11,597 bases of DNA from Eggerthellales bacterium UBA948 (GCA_002293265.1 DBCW01000009.1:2922-14518), one strand, 5' to 3'. Shown: positions 1 to 8,333, counted from the first letter of the stretch. Numbers and translations: made by a program. The notes: generated by a model not told the origin, from the letters alone.

Positions 1-1483
1 CTCGCGACTGCATGTTTACTTTTGCGGTTTTAATTGGTGCCACCAGCTCCTGATTTATGTGATACAGCCTAACCTCAGATAACTCGATTCGCTGTTCATA
101 CATTTGCTGTAGCCCTTGCCGGTCAACCTTTCCTATACCGATGCGCGGAAAGCTGTCGAGCATAAATAGCTGTTTAGGACGAGATATCTTGGAGAGATTC
201 TTATCGATTTGAGACAAGAGGAGCGCTTCTATTTCGTTTCTTTTATCACTTTCGACAAACGCGATTGGTCTTCTGCCCCATGTCTCATCCGGCGCTCCGA
301 AAACATGTGCATCTGTTACGTTCAAGGTGCTCATTAGTGCCTCTTGAATCTCGGCAGGTGAAACATTTTCGCCTCCGGAGACAAACATGTCGTTTACCCG
401 CTCTTGCACTTTTAGACGCCCATCAATATATGTAGCGCTATCGCCGGTTAGGAAGTATCCGTCCGGCGTAAAACTAGCGGTCGCGTTTAGGTAGCCAAAA
501 AATACACCCGGACCTTTTACTGCAAGTTGACCAACTCCTTGAGCATTCTTATTGACAACTTTTACTTCGTAGCCGGCAAGCAGGTCAAGGCTGCCATTAA
601 ATTCATTGGTCACTAATGTAGAAGCTATCTGGCTGGATGTCTCGGTCATGCCATAACTTGCATACACACTTGCGCCACTTTCCAGAGCACGACTCAAAGT
701 TTTTGGATTAATCGCTGCACCACCAAGTAAAATACAAGAATACTTTGCCAACTGCCCATCATCTGCTTGAACCAAGTCTTGCAACATTTTGTCTACTACC
801 GATATGTGAGTGGCACCCATATCAGAAGCGTCTTCAAGCACTCGCTTTGCGTCAAATCGGCGATAGAGTATGAATGGTGTGGCGTTAAGTATGCTTCGAA
901 CAACGATCTCAAAGCCACCTATGTGATATAGCGGCAAGGCTGCTTGCCATTTACCTTCGCCATATTTATTTAGTGAGGAGTTTGAGGCAGTTGCGGCACC
1001 GCAAAGGTTCTCCCAGGTAAGAGGAACGGCTTTTGCCTGCGAGGATGATCCCGAAGTAAACATCACCAGCGCAGTTGATGATGTGCGCGCATCACCTTGT
1101 TTATTATCTGATCGTTTTAAAACTCCGATTCCGACATTCTCGACATCTTGCTCAGTAAGTAAAGTGAGTTCAACGCTTGAACTGATGCCGGCTAAGCGAG
1201 ATACCTTTTCGTCTTTGGTCAGACGATGATTAAGCGCTACTAATGTGAAACCACCGTAAGCGGCTGCCAAAATGCACACCACAAAAGCCGGGCAATTTTC
1301 CATATCTATTGGAAGCGTGCTGCCCGCTGTAATTCCACGTTTTGCAAGAGCAGCTACCAGAGCATTTGCTTTTAGCTTTACTTCACCATAAGTCATGTCA
1401 AGGCTAGACCCATCTGCCTCTTGAAATGTAAAGCAGACATCATCGGGTCTTTTGCTAGCTAGTTGTTCAATCTCCGGCAGCAT
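1..1483 (-). CDS. menE: o-succinylbenzoate-CoA ligase (MenE), 3' end outside window, probably fused to MenC
   Basis: Acyl-adenylate-forming ligase that activates o-succinylbenzoate to its CoA thioester in the cytoplasm, the step before MenB. The frame is open without a stop from an ATG at 1483 to the window edge (494 codons visible). Visible motifs are the phosphate-binding loop TSGSSSQAK (residues 143-151), YGMTETSS (277-284), TGD (346-348), the hinge-region motif ERVNDMFVSGGENVSP (361-376), and IGKVDR (450-455) with the presumed catalytic Lys452. The loop is unusual: the common form is TSGSTGxPK. Known MenE proteins end shortly after the last motif (about 450-490 residues). Here the chain continues with SEVRLYHINQELVAPIKTAK (469-488), which resembles the N-terminal strand of MenC, so a bifunctional MenE-MenC is inferred. 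The ATG lies 45 bases after menB without a clear Shine-Dalgarno sequence; an in-frame TTG four codons upstream is an alternative start. Ligase assignment is firm; the fusion is likely but cut off. Confidence 0.9.
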   Translation of the reverse strand, partial: MLPEIEQLASKRPDDVCFTFQEADGSSLDMTYGEVKLKANALVAALAKRGITAGSTLPIDMENCPAFVVCILAAAYGGFTLVALNHRLTKDEKVSRLAGISSSVELTLLTEQDVENVGIGVLKRSDNKQGDARTSSTALVMFTSGSSSQAKAVPLTWENLCGAATASNSSLNKYGEGKWQAALPLYHIGGFEIVVRSILNATPFILYRRFDAKRVLEDASDMGATHISVVDKMLQDLVQADDGQLAKYSCILLGGAAINPKTLSRALESGASVYASYGMTETSSQIASTLVTNEFNGSLDLLAGYEVKVVNKNAQGVGQLAVKGPGVFFGYLNATASFTPDGYFLTGDSATYIDGRLKVQERVNDMFVSGGENVSPAEIQEALMSTLNVTDAHVFGAPDETWGRRPIAFVESDKRNEIEALLLSQIDKNLSKISRPKQLFMLDSFPRIGIGKVDRQGLQQMYEQRIELSEVRLYHINQELVAPIKTAKVNMQSR

Positions 1484-1528
1484 ATTATTGCTCAATCAAT
1501 GCTTTGCTTATGTTAAAAGCAATTGTGC

Positions 1529-2368
1529 TTAGGGGAACTTTGGAAAACGACTGAAGTCCGGTTTGCGCTTTTCCTTAAAGGCATCACGACCCTCTTTTGC
1601 CTCATCGGAAGTGTAAAACAAGAGCGTGGCATCGCCTCCAAGCTGCTGAATACCGGCCAAACCGTCAGTTGCAGCATTGAAAGATGCCTTCATGAATCGC
1701 AGTGCTGTTGGCGACATCGCAAGCATCTCACGAGCCCAGGAGACACACTCCGCTTCCAGCTCTGCAAATGGAACAACTTTATTTACTAAGCCCATTTCAA
1801 GTGCCTCGGCAGCGCTATATTGCCTGCAAAGATACCATATCTCGCGAGCCTTCTTTTGACCGATGATCGCAGCCAGATACCCGGCACCATAACCGGCATC
1901 AAAGCTTCCGACCTTTGGTCCGGTCTGCCCAAACTTAGCGTTTTCTGAGGCAATGGAAAGGTCGCAGAGTATATGTAATACGTGTCCGCCGCCAATAGCG
2001 TAACCATTTACCATGGCGATGACCGGCTTGGGTATTACTCGGATTAGACGTTGCAAATCAAGAATGTTAAGGCGTGGGATATTGTCAGAGCCAACATATC
2101 CCCCGTCACCACGAACCTTTTGGTCTCCACCGGAACAAAACGCTTGATCCTCCTCACGTCCATCATGGTTGACACCTGTAAGGATAATAACGCCTATCGA
2201 TTCATCATCGCGAGCTTGAGTAAAGGCTGCATAAAGCTCACTTGCTGTAAGTGGAGTGAAGGCATTGCGCCTGTGCGGGCGGTTTATGCTTATTTTTGCT
2301 ATGCCTTCGAAAGTCTCATAGACTATCTCTTCATATGTTGTGGGCTGCTGCCAAGCAATGCTGGTCAT
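1529..2368 (-). CDS. menB: 1,4-dihydroxy-2-naphthoyl-CoA synthase (MenB)
   Basis: Crotonase-family enzyme that closes the second ring of the naphthoquinone (o-succinylbenzoyl-CoA to DHNA-CoA). The 279-residue product is collinear with E. coli Men[11 protein letters not shown] (28-37), [13 protein letters not shown] (76-88), [11 protein letters not shown] (122-132), [16 protein letters not shown] (146-161), GQKKAREIW (170-178) and the C-terminal [16 protein letters not shown]. Gly150 in the QTGPKVGSF segment marks the bicarbonate-dependent type I MenB; type II enzymes such as that of Mycobacterium have Asp there. The frame is open for another 53 codons upstream, but that extension overlaps menH and is unlike MenB. 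ATG 2368 has a good ribosome-binding site (GAGAGG, about 9 bases before) and gives the normal family length. It follows menH by 55 bases in the same operon. Confidence 0.97.
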   Translation of the reverse strand: MTSIAWQQPTTYEEIVYETFEGIAKISINRPHRRNAFTPLTASELYAAFTQARDDESIGVIILTGVNHDGREEDQAFCSGGDQKVRGDGGYVGSDNIPRLNILDLQRLIRVIPKPVIAMVNGYAIGGGHVLHILCDLSIASENAKFGQTGPKVGSFDAGYGAGYLAAIIGQKKAREIWYLCRQYSAAEALEMGLVNKVVPFAELEAECVSWAREMLAMSPTALRFMKASFNAATDGLAGIQQLGGDATLLFYTSDEAKEGRDAFKEKRKPDFSRFPKFP

Positions 2369-2423
2369 GTAGGTTATCCTCTCATAAATTATTGTCGTAT
2401 CAACTGTATGGTATTGTAGTCGT

Positions 2424-3263
2424 TTAGCGCTGACTTTGCGCGCCAAGCGGAGATGATCGAGACAAAAAAGCACTGACAACATCGCAAAACTCTTTTGGTG
2501 ATTCCAGGTGAGTATTGTGTCCGGCATCTATCAAGGTACATTTTATGCTCGGATTTTGCTTAAGTTGCTCGGCAATATTTGCATATTTTTGATCTTGCGT
2601 ACCTGCGATGTATAGTATCGATATCGGCAAGTGATGTATCTTGGCTGTGAGATCGGGCATTTTGTGTTGCCCGATGCCTTTTATGGTGAGAGCCATAGCC
2701 GTTGGATCGTTATTTAAACGTTCCCGGCGTAGCTGACAGCGAATGTCGAGCGGCAGTGCCACCTGAGAGCGAAATATCGGCAGTGATTCCCACTCGTCCA
2801 TAAATGCTTCGATGCCTTGCTGTGTAAGCTTTATTATCGAGTCTTGGTCACGTTTAAGCATTTGCTCTTGTTGGTGTTGGTCATTTGTTCCAAGCCCGGT
2901 GCTTTCAAGCACTAGCGAAGCGATATGATCCGGGTGTGTGCAGGCATAATTGAGCGCTAAACGTCCACCCATCGAATACCCCAATAGATCAACTTTTTTT
3001 GCGCCTCGAGAAGTTGTCAGCGCATCAAGCCATTCAATAACAGCACCCATCTCATATGCTGTTTCGTCATTTGGGCGTTCGCTTTGTCCATGCCCTATCA
3101 AATCTGGTGCAATAATGTGGCGCTGCTCGGCAAGATTGGCAGCCACTTTTTCCCAGGTTGCAGAGCTTTGTGAGAACCCATGAAGCAGAATCAGCGGCGG
3201 AGCCGATGCGTCTCCCCATTCACAAATGTGGTAACACAGCCCCTTATGTGAGAAAGTCGCCAT
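2424..3263 (-). CDS. menH: 2-succinyl-6-hydroxy-2,4-cyclohexadiene-1-carboxylate synthase (MenH)
   Basis: Alpha/beta-hydrolase-fold enzyme of 279 residues. In this pathway MenH eliminates pyruvate from SEPHCHC, the MenD product, to give SHCHC. Visible fold landmarks are the oxyanion-side HGFSQSS (28-34), [11 protein letters not shown] (52-62), the nucleophile elbow GYSMGG with Ser97, the acid in AGTQD (Asp224), and [10 protein letters not shown] with catalytic His249 (His252 next to it). The fold alone is shared with many hydrolases. The specific assignment rests on the position between menD and menB, the MenH-like GHNxHxExP ending and the length. The ATG overlaps the last 20 bases of menD, suggesting translational coupling; the ribosome-binding site is weak (AAAGAG, about 5 bases before). 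Confidence 0.92.
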   Translation of the reverse strand: MATFSHKGLCYHICEWGDASAPPLILLHGFSQSSATWEKVAANLAEQRHIIAPDLIGHGQSERPNDETAYEMGAVIEWLDALTTSRGAKKVDLLGYSMGGRLALNYACTHPDHIASLVLESTGLGTNDQHQQEQMLKRDQDSIIKLTQQGIEAFMDEWESLPIFRSQVALPLDIRCQLRRERLNNDPTAMALTIKGIGQHKMPDLTAKIHHLPISILYIAGTQDQKYANIAEQLKQNPSIKCTLIDAGHNTHLESPKEFCDVVSAFLSRSSPLGAQSQR

Positions 3264-5076
3264 ATCGCTCTTTCAGCCCCAGGCGCGGTAAATCTACTTC
3301 GATAACATGAATGCCACAATGACCCAAAAAGCCATCGTATGCGCACTCAAATTCCTCCACAGTATTAACTTTAGTGTACGACACGCCAAATCCTTGGACA
3401 ACAGAAGAGAAATCCACCTCTTGGGGCGTTAGGAACAATCGCTCAAAATAAGGCTCAGTGGATCTTTGCGGAAGCATCTCAAAGATGCCACCACCATGGT
3501 TGTTAAGCACCACAACTATGAGATTAGCCCTTGCTTTGTCTTTTGCCTGACTTAACAGTTCGCGCTGCATAGCAAGCGCATTGATGTCATGCAGAAAAGC
3601 GATGTCACCTGTGAGAAATGCAGTGTGCTCAAAGTTTAAGGCAGCACCTATTGCCGAAGAAAGCGAGCCGTCAATGCCGTTAAGTGCGCGATTGCACAAA
3701 ACAGTAATGCGCTTGTTGCCCTTGAGGTAAAAAGTGTCGATCATACGAATTGACATTGAGCTTGCTGAGAAGAGACAGGCACCCTTGGGTATGCAATTTA
3801 TGAGGCTGTATACGTAAGCACCCTCAAAGCCACTTTTGACACTTGAGACTTCGTTGATACGAGTGGCGGCACTCTCGTTTTGCAAAATCCACTCCCGTGC
3901 AAAATCTTGCTGGCTCTTTGATGCGACAAATCCGCTACGTTCGAAGTCGTTAAGACACGATGCTACAAAAGCTGCCGGCGTAGAACGCAAAAATATATCG
4001 GTTGCAGCAATGAAGTCTCTGGTCTCGCAGATATCAATCACTACCTGTATAGGGTTTGCATCTTCAAGTGCCAAATAGCAACTCTTGGAAACAGGATAGC
4101 GCCCAAAACGAATAATCAGCTCCGGGCTTAGGTGGCTTGTGCTTCTAAAGATATTGTCATAATTGTCGATGATGTGCGAATCCGTATAGGAGCGCAAATT
4201 GCTTAACGGATCTGCGATCAGAGGGATGCTATAGACGTTGGCCAAGCGAAGTATCAGCCCAGCTTCTACGCTGTTTGAGCAAGTGCCTTCACCACACAGT
4301 ATTAAGGTCTTCTTATTTGCAACCATGTTCTTGATGTGATCCACGCTTTCAGGGCTTGGATATGCCACCGACAGCTGCAAGGGAGAGTAATTGCCGCTTT
4401 CTTCCTGCCTGCATGCTCTTCGTCCGACTGTAAATAAACCTTGCACGTCCAAGTTTGGCTTAAGCGGCTCATTAAACGGGAAGTTCAAATGCACAGGTCC
4501 ACCGTCGCTTATGCAGCCATACCAGATGCTATCGTCGTCATCTTGACTCGCCTGCGAGCCAACTGCTGACGCAAAGGCTGTTAGCGCCATTTGACGTATG
4601 AAAGCGATGCCTTTTGGTTGCGCAGTAGGTAGTGGCATCTGCTGAAAGAAGCGTACATGATCGCCAAAAATCTTAAGCTGATCGGTAGTTTGCGGTGCAC
4701 CAAGTTTTTGTAGTTGCGGCGGTCTGTCGCCGGTCAGCAAGATCAGAGGCACTCTTGAACCTTCTGCTTCTAAAACAGCAGGGTAATAGTTGGCAACCGC
4801 GGTGCCGGAAGTGCATATCGCACATACCGGTCGCCCACTGGCTTTTACTAATCCCAAGGCAAAGAAAGCTGCGCCGCGCTCGTCTATATCTACATATATG
4901 TTCATGTCGCCGGCATAAGCGACCATAGCTAAAGGCGTAGATCTTGAGCCGGGACTGATTACAACGTCTCGCACACCCAATGAGTGTAGTTCATCAAAAA
5001 ATGCTGATATAAAAAGTGCAGTCGAGGTTGGCGTATTACCCTGCACGCTTTCGCCCGGCGTATCACTAGCTGTCAT
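3244..5076 (-). CDS. menD: SEPHCHC synthase (MenD), thiamine-diphosphate dependent
   Basis: Catalyses the decarboxylative addition of 2-oxoglutarate to isochorismate, the committed step of menaquinone synthesis. From ATG 5076 it has 610 residues, slightly longer than E. coli MenD (556). The N-terminal thiamine-binding domain shows VVISPGSRSTPLA (38-50) and IDERGAAFFALGL (64-76), with the conserved cofactor-activating Glu66. CTSGTAVANYYPAVLEA follows from residue 88. The C-terminal diphosphate-binding half carries GDIAFLHDINAL (490-501) and VVLNNHGGGIFEMLP (522-536), the metal/diphosphate motif of the family. A GTG three codons earlier is also in frame. ATG 5076 is preferred because GAGGTG lies 6 bases before it and because it forms an ATGA overlap with the menF stop. 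menH overlaps its 3' end. Confidence 0.97.
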   Translation of the reverse strand: MTASDTPGESVQGNTPTSTALFISAFFDELHSLGVRDVVISPGSRSTPLAMVAYAGDMNIYVDIDERGAAFFALGLVKASGRPVCAICTSGTAVANYYPAVLEAEGSRVPLILLTGDRPPQLQKLGAPQTTDQLKIFGDHVRFFQQMPLPTAQPKGIAFIRQMALTAFASAVGSQASQDDDDSIWYGCISDGGPVHLNFPFNEPLKPNLDVQGLFTVGRRACRQEESGNYSPLQLSVAYPSPESVDHIKNMVANKKTLILCGEGTCSNSVEAGLILRLANVYSIPLIADPLSNLRSYTDSHIIDNYDNIFRSTSHLSPELIIRFGRYPVSKSCYLALEDANPIQVVIDICETRDFIAATDIFLRSTPAAFVASCLNDFERSGFVASKSQQDFAREWILQNESAATRINEVSSVKSGFEGAYVYSLINCIPKGACLFSASSMSIRMIDTFYLKGNKRITVLCNRALNGIDGSLSSAIGAALNFEHTAFLTGDIAFLHDINALAMQRELLSQAKDKARANLIVVVLNNHGGGIFEMLPQRSTEPYFERLFLTPQEVDFSSVVQGFGVSYTKVNTVEEFECAYDGFLGHCGIHVIEVDLPRLGLKERYGDFLT

Positions 5077-6353
5077 GATTCGCACCTCATTTCGCCTGCA
5101 TTGTCTTCACCATCAAACGCACTTAGTATCGTTTTGAGCTTAAGATCTATCTCGTCAAACTCCTCGCCTGCGGCGCTATCAGACACGATGCCACAACCGG
5201 CATAGACCCAGCCTATCTCACCATCAAAAACTCCTGTTCGAAGACCAACAGAAAACTCGCCGTCGCCATCTGCCGTCACATAGCCACAAGCTCCGCCATA
5301 AAACCCGCGATTGTAGGGCTCGAGCTGTCGTATTTGCATCAGCGCCTCACCGACCGGGGCACCGGATAACGCCGGGGTTGGATGAAGTTGTTTCATCAAA
5401 CTGGTTAGGCTAACCCCTTGTCTTACCTGCGCACATACCGGCGTGTAAAGATGTTGAACTTGTTTTAAGGCAAGAATCTGCGGTTCTTTTGCAATCTCTA
5501 CATCGTGGCAATTTCGCCTAAAGACTTCGCCGATAAAATCCACCACAAAAGCGTGTTCGCGGAGGTTTTTATCATCATGCAATAGTTGATCCGCCAAATG
5601 CGCTGCTTCTGCCTCGCTGGATCCGGTAGCAATAGTGCCGGCAAGACACATACTCTCTACAATCTGTCCGTGCTTGCGCACCAAAAGCTCCGGTGTGCAG
5701 CCGCAAAAGAAGACATCACCGTAGCGATACATCAATACCGTACCCCTTGAAGACCCGTCGATCAAATTGATCAGCAGGTCTTTTGATGAAAATGGATGGG
5801 CAGCAGTAAGCTTTTGGCGTCGAGACAAAACTACCTTATCGATCTTGCCGCTTTCTATGGCCGCAAGACCGCGATTAACCGCTTCTGACCAGTCGCTGCG
5901 CAAATCTGCCTCAAGTGTATATGGGATAGTCACTCGCTTGCGCAAAGGTGCATCTGTCATTTGCTTTGAAAAACGATCCACCCTGCCACCATAAACGGGA
6001 CCAAGGCTGTTGACCTGCAAAAATGTTCCTCGTTCGTTTTCGATGAGCACCACTTCCGGAAGCATTAGTTTTAACCTTGGAAAGGCTTGGAACAATTCAT
6101 CGGCCGGTTTAGGGTTTTCTCCGTCAAAACGATTAAACGAAAAGAATACCGGCTGCTCTGCGGACTCACCTTGCAGCTCGCACTCCACTTCATGAAGCGA
6201 CCATAAAGCGATGCAGCGACCCAAACCCATGACTCTGGCTTTTCGCACCTTATCATAGTATACAAATTGGTCGGTAAACCCTCGTTGCATTATGCAAAAT
6301 GCGTCAACTATATCGGTATCTACCGATTGTGTGTGCGAAAATATCTTTGTCAC
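5073..6353 (-). CDS. menF: isochorismate synthase (MenF)
   Basis: First enzyme of the pathway, converting chorismate to isochorismate with Mg2+. The 426 residues belong to the chorismate-utilising (anthranilate synthase component I-like) family. Visible are IDKVVLSRRQ (171-180) with the presumed general base Lys173, LAGTIATGS (237-245), DDKNLREHAFVVDFI (260-274), HPTPALSGAP (324-333), FYGGACGYV (351-359), VGLRTG (369-374) and the terminal metal-binding stretch GEEFDEIDLKLK. Ser330 stands where family members usually have Gly (PALGG or PAVGG). Placement directly before menD and the absence of an amidotransferase partner favour MenF over anthranilate or aminodeoxychorismate synthase. It starts with GTG, preceded by AGGATGG; the ATG inside that motif is in another frame and stops at once. 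First gene of the operon. Confidence 0.95.
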   Translation of the reverse strand: MTKIFSHTQSVDTDIVDAFCIMQRGFTDQFVYYDKVRKARVMGLGRCIALWSLHEVECELQGESAEQPVFFSFNRFDGENPKPADELFQAFPRLKLMLPEVVLIENERGTFLQVNSLGPVYGGRVDRFSKQMTDAPLRKRVTIPYTLEADLRSDWSEAVNRGLAAIESGKIDKVVLSRRQKLTAAHPFSSKDLLINLIDGSSRGTVLMYRYGDVFFCGCTPELLVRKHGQIVESMCLAGTIATGSSEAEAAHLADQLLHDDKNLREHAFVVDFIGEVFRRNCHDVEIAKEPQILALKQVQHLYTPVCAQVRQGVSLTSLMKQLHPTPALSGAPVGEALMQIRQLEPYNRGFYGGACGYVTADGDGEFSVGLRTGVFDGEIGWVYAGCGIVSDSAAGEEFDEIDLKLKTILSAFDGEDNAGEMRCES

Positions 6354-6389
6354 AAAACCATCCTATTGATCTGCTTAAGTCGGTGTCTG

Positions 6390-6411
6390 AGCTATCAAAA
6401 CTTGCTGATAG
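6390..6411. promoter_or_regulatory. dyad A (TATCA-N8-TGATA) in the men leader
   Basis: AGCTATCAAAACTTGCTGATAG contains the inverted repeat CTATCA/TGATAG with 8 bases between the arms. It lies just downstream of the proposed men transcription start, a typical place for repressor binding or a short leader hairpin. Its first ten bases, AGCTATCAAA, recur exactly in dyad B about 120 bases away. The regulator is unknown; the adjacent LuxR-type protein is one candidate. Confidence 0.35.
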
Positions 6412-6424
6412 TTGCATGACCACA

Positions 6425-6453
6425 ATTCTAGCACTACAACGATGTGCATAAGC
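6425..6453 (-). promoter_or_regulatory. probable promoter of the men operon
   Basis: Read on the minus strand, TGC-TAGAAT (-10 hexamer at 6430-6425) matches an extended -10 element (TGn plus 5 of 6 TATAAT bases). A hexamer 17 bases upstream, GCTTAT, is a poor -35, as is tolerated with an extended -10. Transcription would start near 6418 and give a leader of about 65 bases before the menF GTG. It is the best candidate in the divergent region; no experiment supports it. Confidence 0.4.
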
Positions 6454-6512
6454 TTACTTTGATTTGCAATGCACTTTCCATTTCCGGTTATATTACGTTG
6501 TTTGCAGCTCAT

Positions 6513-6531
6513 AGCTATCAAAGCGATGATA
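6513..6531. promoter_or_regulatory. dyad B (TATCA-N6-TGATA) upstream of the LuxR-type gene
   Basis: Second copy of the AGCTATCAAA decamer (6513-6522), again followed by TGATA (6527-6531) to make a short dyad, here with a 6-base centre. It lies about 85-100 bases before the regulator gene and upstream of the men promoter candidate. Also in this region are a 12-base palindrome, ATAAAGCTTTAT (6540-6551), and two AATGATT copies 11 bases apart (6563 and 6574). Any could be operators. I found no convincing -35/-10 pair for the plus-strand gene. Confidence 0.3.
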
Positions 6532-6614
6532 AAATACTAATAAAGCTTTATACAGAATAATAAATGATTCCGTAATGATTATCAGAACAGGTGTATTTAC
6601 GGCATCTATAGGGA

Positions 6615-8054
6615 GTGGGAAATAAGCATTATTCAATGAATGGTGGATGCGTGTCGTATAGCACTATTGTCAATTTGCGAATGAGGTCGGTTCTGCCGCC
6701 GGCTTTGTTTTTTGCATACGTGCTATCTATAGTTTTCGAAGGAGCCGCATTTTATAACCTGGCAGATTACTATTCAGTTGATCCGACTCGTCTTGTATTA
6801 GCTGCCGGTGTATCCATGTTTTTAGGTTTATTAGGTGGCAGCTTGGCTGTTAAAAGTGGTCAAGTAGCAAAACGGGTCATGCTTTTTGGCGAAGTGATGT
6901 GCTTATGTTTGAGCTGTGTCTTCTTTTTTAAGCCCTCTACGTTATGGATGATAGCAATTGCTTTTTCTGCACTCGTCGCCGGCGCTTCCATGGCCTCTTG
7001 GGGTCACTTTTTGAAAAGCCATACCCCCAGAGGTCAACGCATCAAAAGCTGTGCAGATGTATTGATTATTGCGAATGTTTTTTTGATCATTATCAACTCT
7101 TTATCCGGCTACATTTCACCTTTTGTTGGTCTTAGCGTAGCGATGACGCTAATTGTAGCTGCCATAATATGCACTGCAATGCTGGAAACTGACCCCTACT
7201 CAAATGATGAAAAAGCTGTGCCTGAAAGCCCTGCTGTTAGCGTTGTCGCCCCACTTGCGGCACTCGTAATTTTTGTGACTATCATCACCATAAACTCCGG
7301 ATTGATGTATCAAATAATTGTTCCGGCTTATGATCACCTTACATTTCTGACAAGTTGGTACTGGGCGCTACCATATGTGGCAGCTTTACTGATTATGCGC
7401 AACCTCTCCTCCGGAAGAGCCCTTTCACTATATGTTGGTATGGCAATGATTGTAGGTGCATTCATATTCTTCTTACTTCTCGATAAAGGCGCTGCCAGCT
7501 ACTTAGTTGTTGACACATTAATGCTTGGAGCTTGCGGCATTTTTGATCTGTTTTGGTGGAGCATGCTCGGAGAAATGCTTGACTTAAGTAAAAGACCGGC
7601 AAGAGTTTTTGGCATTGGGCTTGCAGCAAACGTATTTGGTATCTTAATTGGAAAAACTTTAGCCTTTATCACAGAAGCTTTGATGTTGCCTGCTTCCAGT
7701 ATTACCATTGTGGCACTTACAGTAGTCTGCGTTACCTTGATGCTGCTTCCGGTGCTGAACCATCGACTTTCGGTGTTGCTCAAAAACCACAGCTACCTGT
7801 CCGCTTTCTCGGCTATACCAACCGTGGAACAACGCGAGCTCTTAACCGATATGCCATCAGTTGAGCCGTTAACTCCACGCGAATACGATGTATTGATGCG
7901 CGCGCTCGGCGGCAAGACAAACAAGTCCATCGCAGCAGACCTAATGATTAGCGAAAACACAGTAAAAACCCACCTGAGAAACATCTTCAGAAAATATGAA
8001 GTAAGCTCCCGCTCCGAACTCATCAGCATTTTTATAAAGACACCATTGGGGTAG
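6615..8054 (+). CDS. LuxR-family regulator with about twelve membrane segments
   Basis: Membrane-embedded one-component transcription regulator. The first ~385 of 479 residues are very hydrophobic, with roughly twelve predicted helices (about 29-47, 59-79, 88-106, 110-130, 146-168, 175-192, 212-232, 246-262, 268-288, 296-314, 332-350, 363-382), like a major-facilitator transporter. A linker leads to a classical LuxR/FixJ helix-turn-helix: LTPREYDVLMRA (419-430), NKSIAADLMISENTVKTHLR (436-455), then NIFRKYEVSSRSELI. This architecture is characteristic of Coriobacteriia, where many copies exist and the ligands are mostly unknown. Facing the men operon, it could control it, but that is inference. 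The start is uncertain: GTG 6615 overlaps the only good Shine-Dalgarno sequence (GGGAG), while ATG 6636 and GTG 6651 have poor ones. The first ~20 residues may therefore not be translated. Confidence 0.88.
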   Translation: MGNKHYSMNGGCVSYSTIVNLRMRSVLPPALFFAYVLSIVFEGAAFYNLADYYSVDPTRLVLAAGVSMFLGLLGGSLAVKSGQVAKRVMLFGEVMCLCLSCVFFFKPSTLWMIAIAFSALVAGASMASWGHFLKSHTPRGQRIKSCADVLIIANVFLIIINSLSGYISPFVGLSVAMTLIVAAIICTAMLETDPYSNDEKAVPESPAVSVVAPLAALVIFVTIITINSGLMYQIIVPAYDHLTFLTSWYWALPYVAALLIMRNLSSGRALSLYVGMAMIVGAFIFFLLLDKGAASYLVVDTLMLGACGIFDLFWWSMLGEMLDLSKRPARVFGIGLAANVFGILIGKTLAFITEALMLPASSITIVALTVVCVTLMLLPVLNHRLSVLLKNHSYLSAFSAIPTVEQRELLTDMPSVEPLTPREYDVLMRALGGKTNKSIAADLMISENTVKTHLRNIFRKYEVSSRSELISIFIKTPLG

Positions 8055-8192
8055 CTTATCTGCCAAAGGTTAAGGCCTGCAAGCTATTTTGCCTACACCA
8101 CGTCGCAGTTGGCTACGCTGAAATTTTTAAACCCAGGCAAGCTGGATTTCAAAATAACGCATCGCCACTGCTCCTTCTCCCAAAATAATTAG

Positions 8193-8249
8193 CTTCGCTC
8201 ATAGACCATTTTTTGGGTGCCCATTATAACCCTGGGCTAAACGATTCTT
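8193..8249 (+). repeat. left copy of ~57-base direct repeat
   Basis: Positions 8193-8218 are identical over 26 bases to 9441-9466. After a diverged stretch of 17 bases, GCTAAACGATTCTT (8236-8249) is again identical to 9483-9496. Weaker similarity continues to CCGCATCA (8262-8269, matching 9510-9517). The centre holds a palindrome, TGGGTGCCCA apart from its middle. Both copies have the same orientation and bracket the KilA-N gene. A 26-base chance match in a window this size is not credible. Confidence 0.9.
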
Positions 8250-8324
8250 GAGTCCTTTCGACCGCATCAGTGACAAAATATGAGCCCCTTGCGAACACTC
8301 ACCAATTAAGCGCCTTTACTCATA

Positions 8325-8333
8325 TGCTATACT
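8325..8333 (+). promoter_or_regulatory. extended -10 promoter of the KilA-N gene
   Basis: TGC-TATACT is an extended -10 element with 5 of 6 consensus bases. The -35 position (about 8305-8310, ATTAAG) is poor. Transcription would begin near 8340, inside the SOS-box palindrome, leaving a leader of about 30 bases and a strong ribosome-binding site (GGAGGGG, 8361-8367). Confidence 0.5.

Noticed and set aside
2051..2419. 122-codon plus-strand frame opposite menB and the menB/menH gap
   Set aside because: Antisense to a well-recognised gene, with no ribosome-binding site and no recognisable motif.
2369..2527. 53-codon N-terminal extension of MenB from the ATG at 2527
   Set aside because: The added residues are unlike any MenB, overlap the end of menH, and the ATG at 2368 has a good ribosome-binding site and gives the family length.
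5077..5085. GTG start of menD at 5085
   Set aside because: It overlaps the GAGGTG ribosome-binding site; ATG 5076 is correctly spaced and forms the ATGA overlap with menF.
8120..8150. Imperfect hairpin as terminator of the LuxR-type gene
   Set aside because: Only a 4-base G+C core and no T-tract follows; mentioned within the non-coding stretch but not called.
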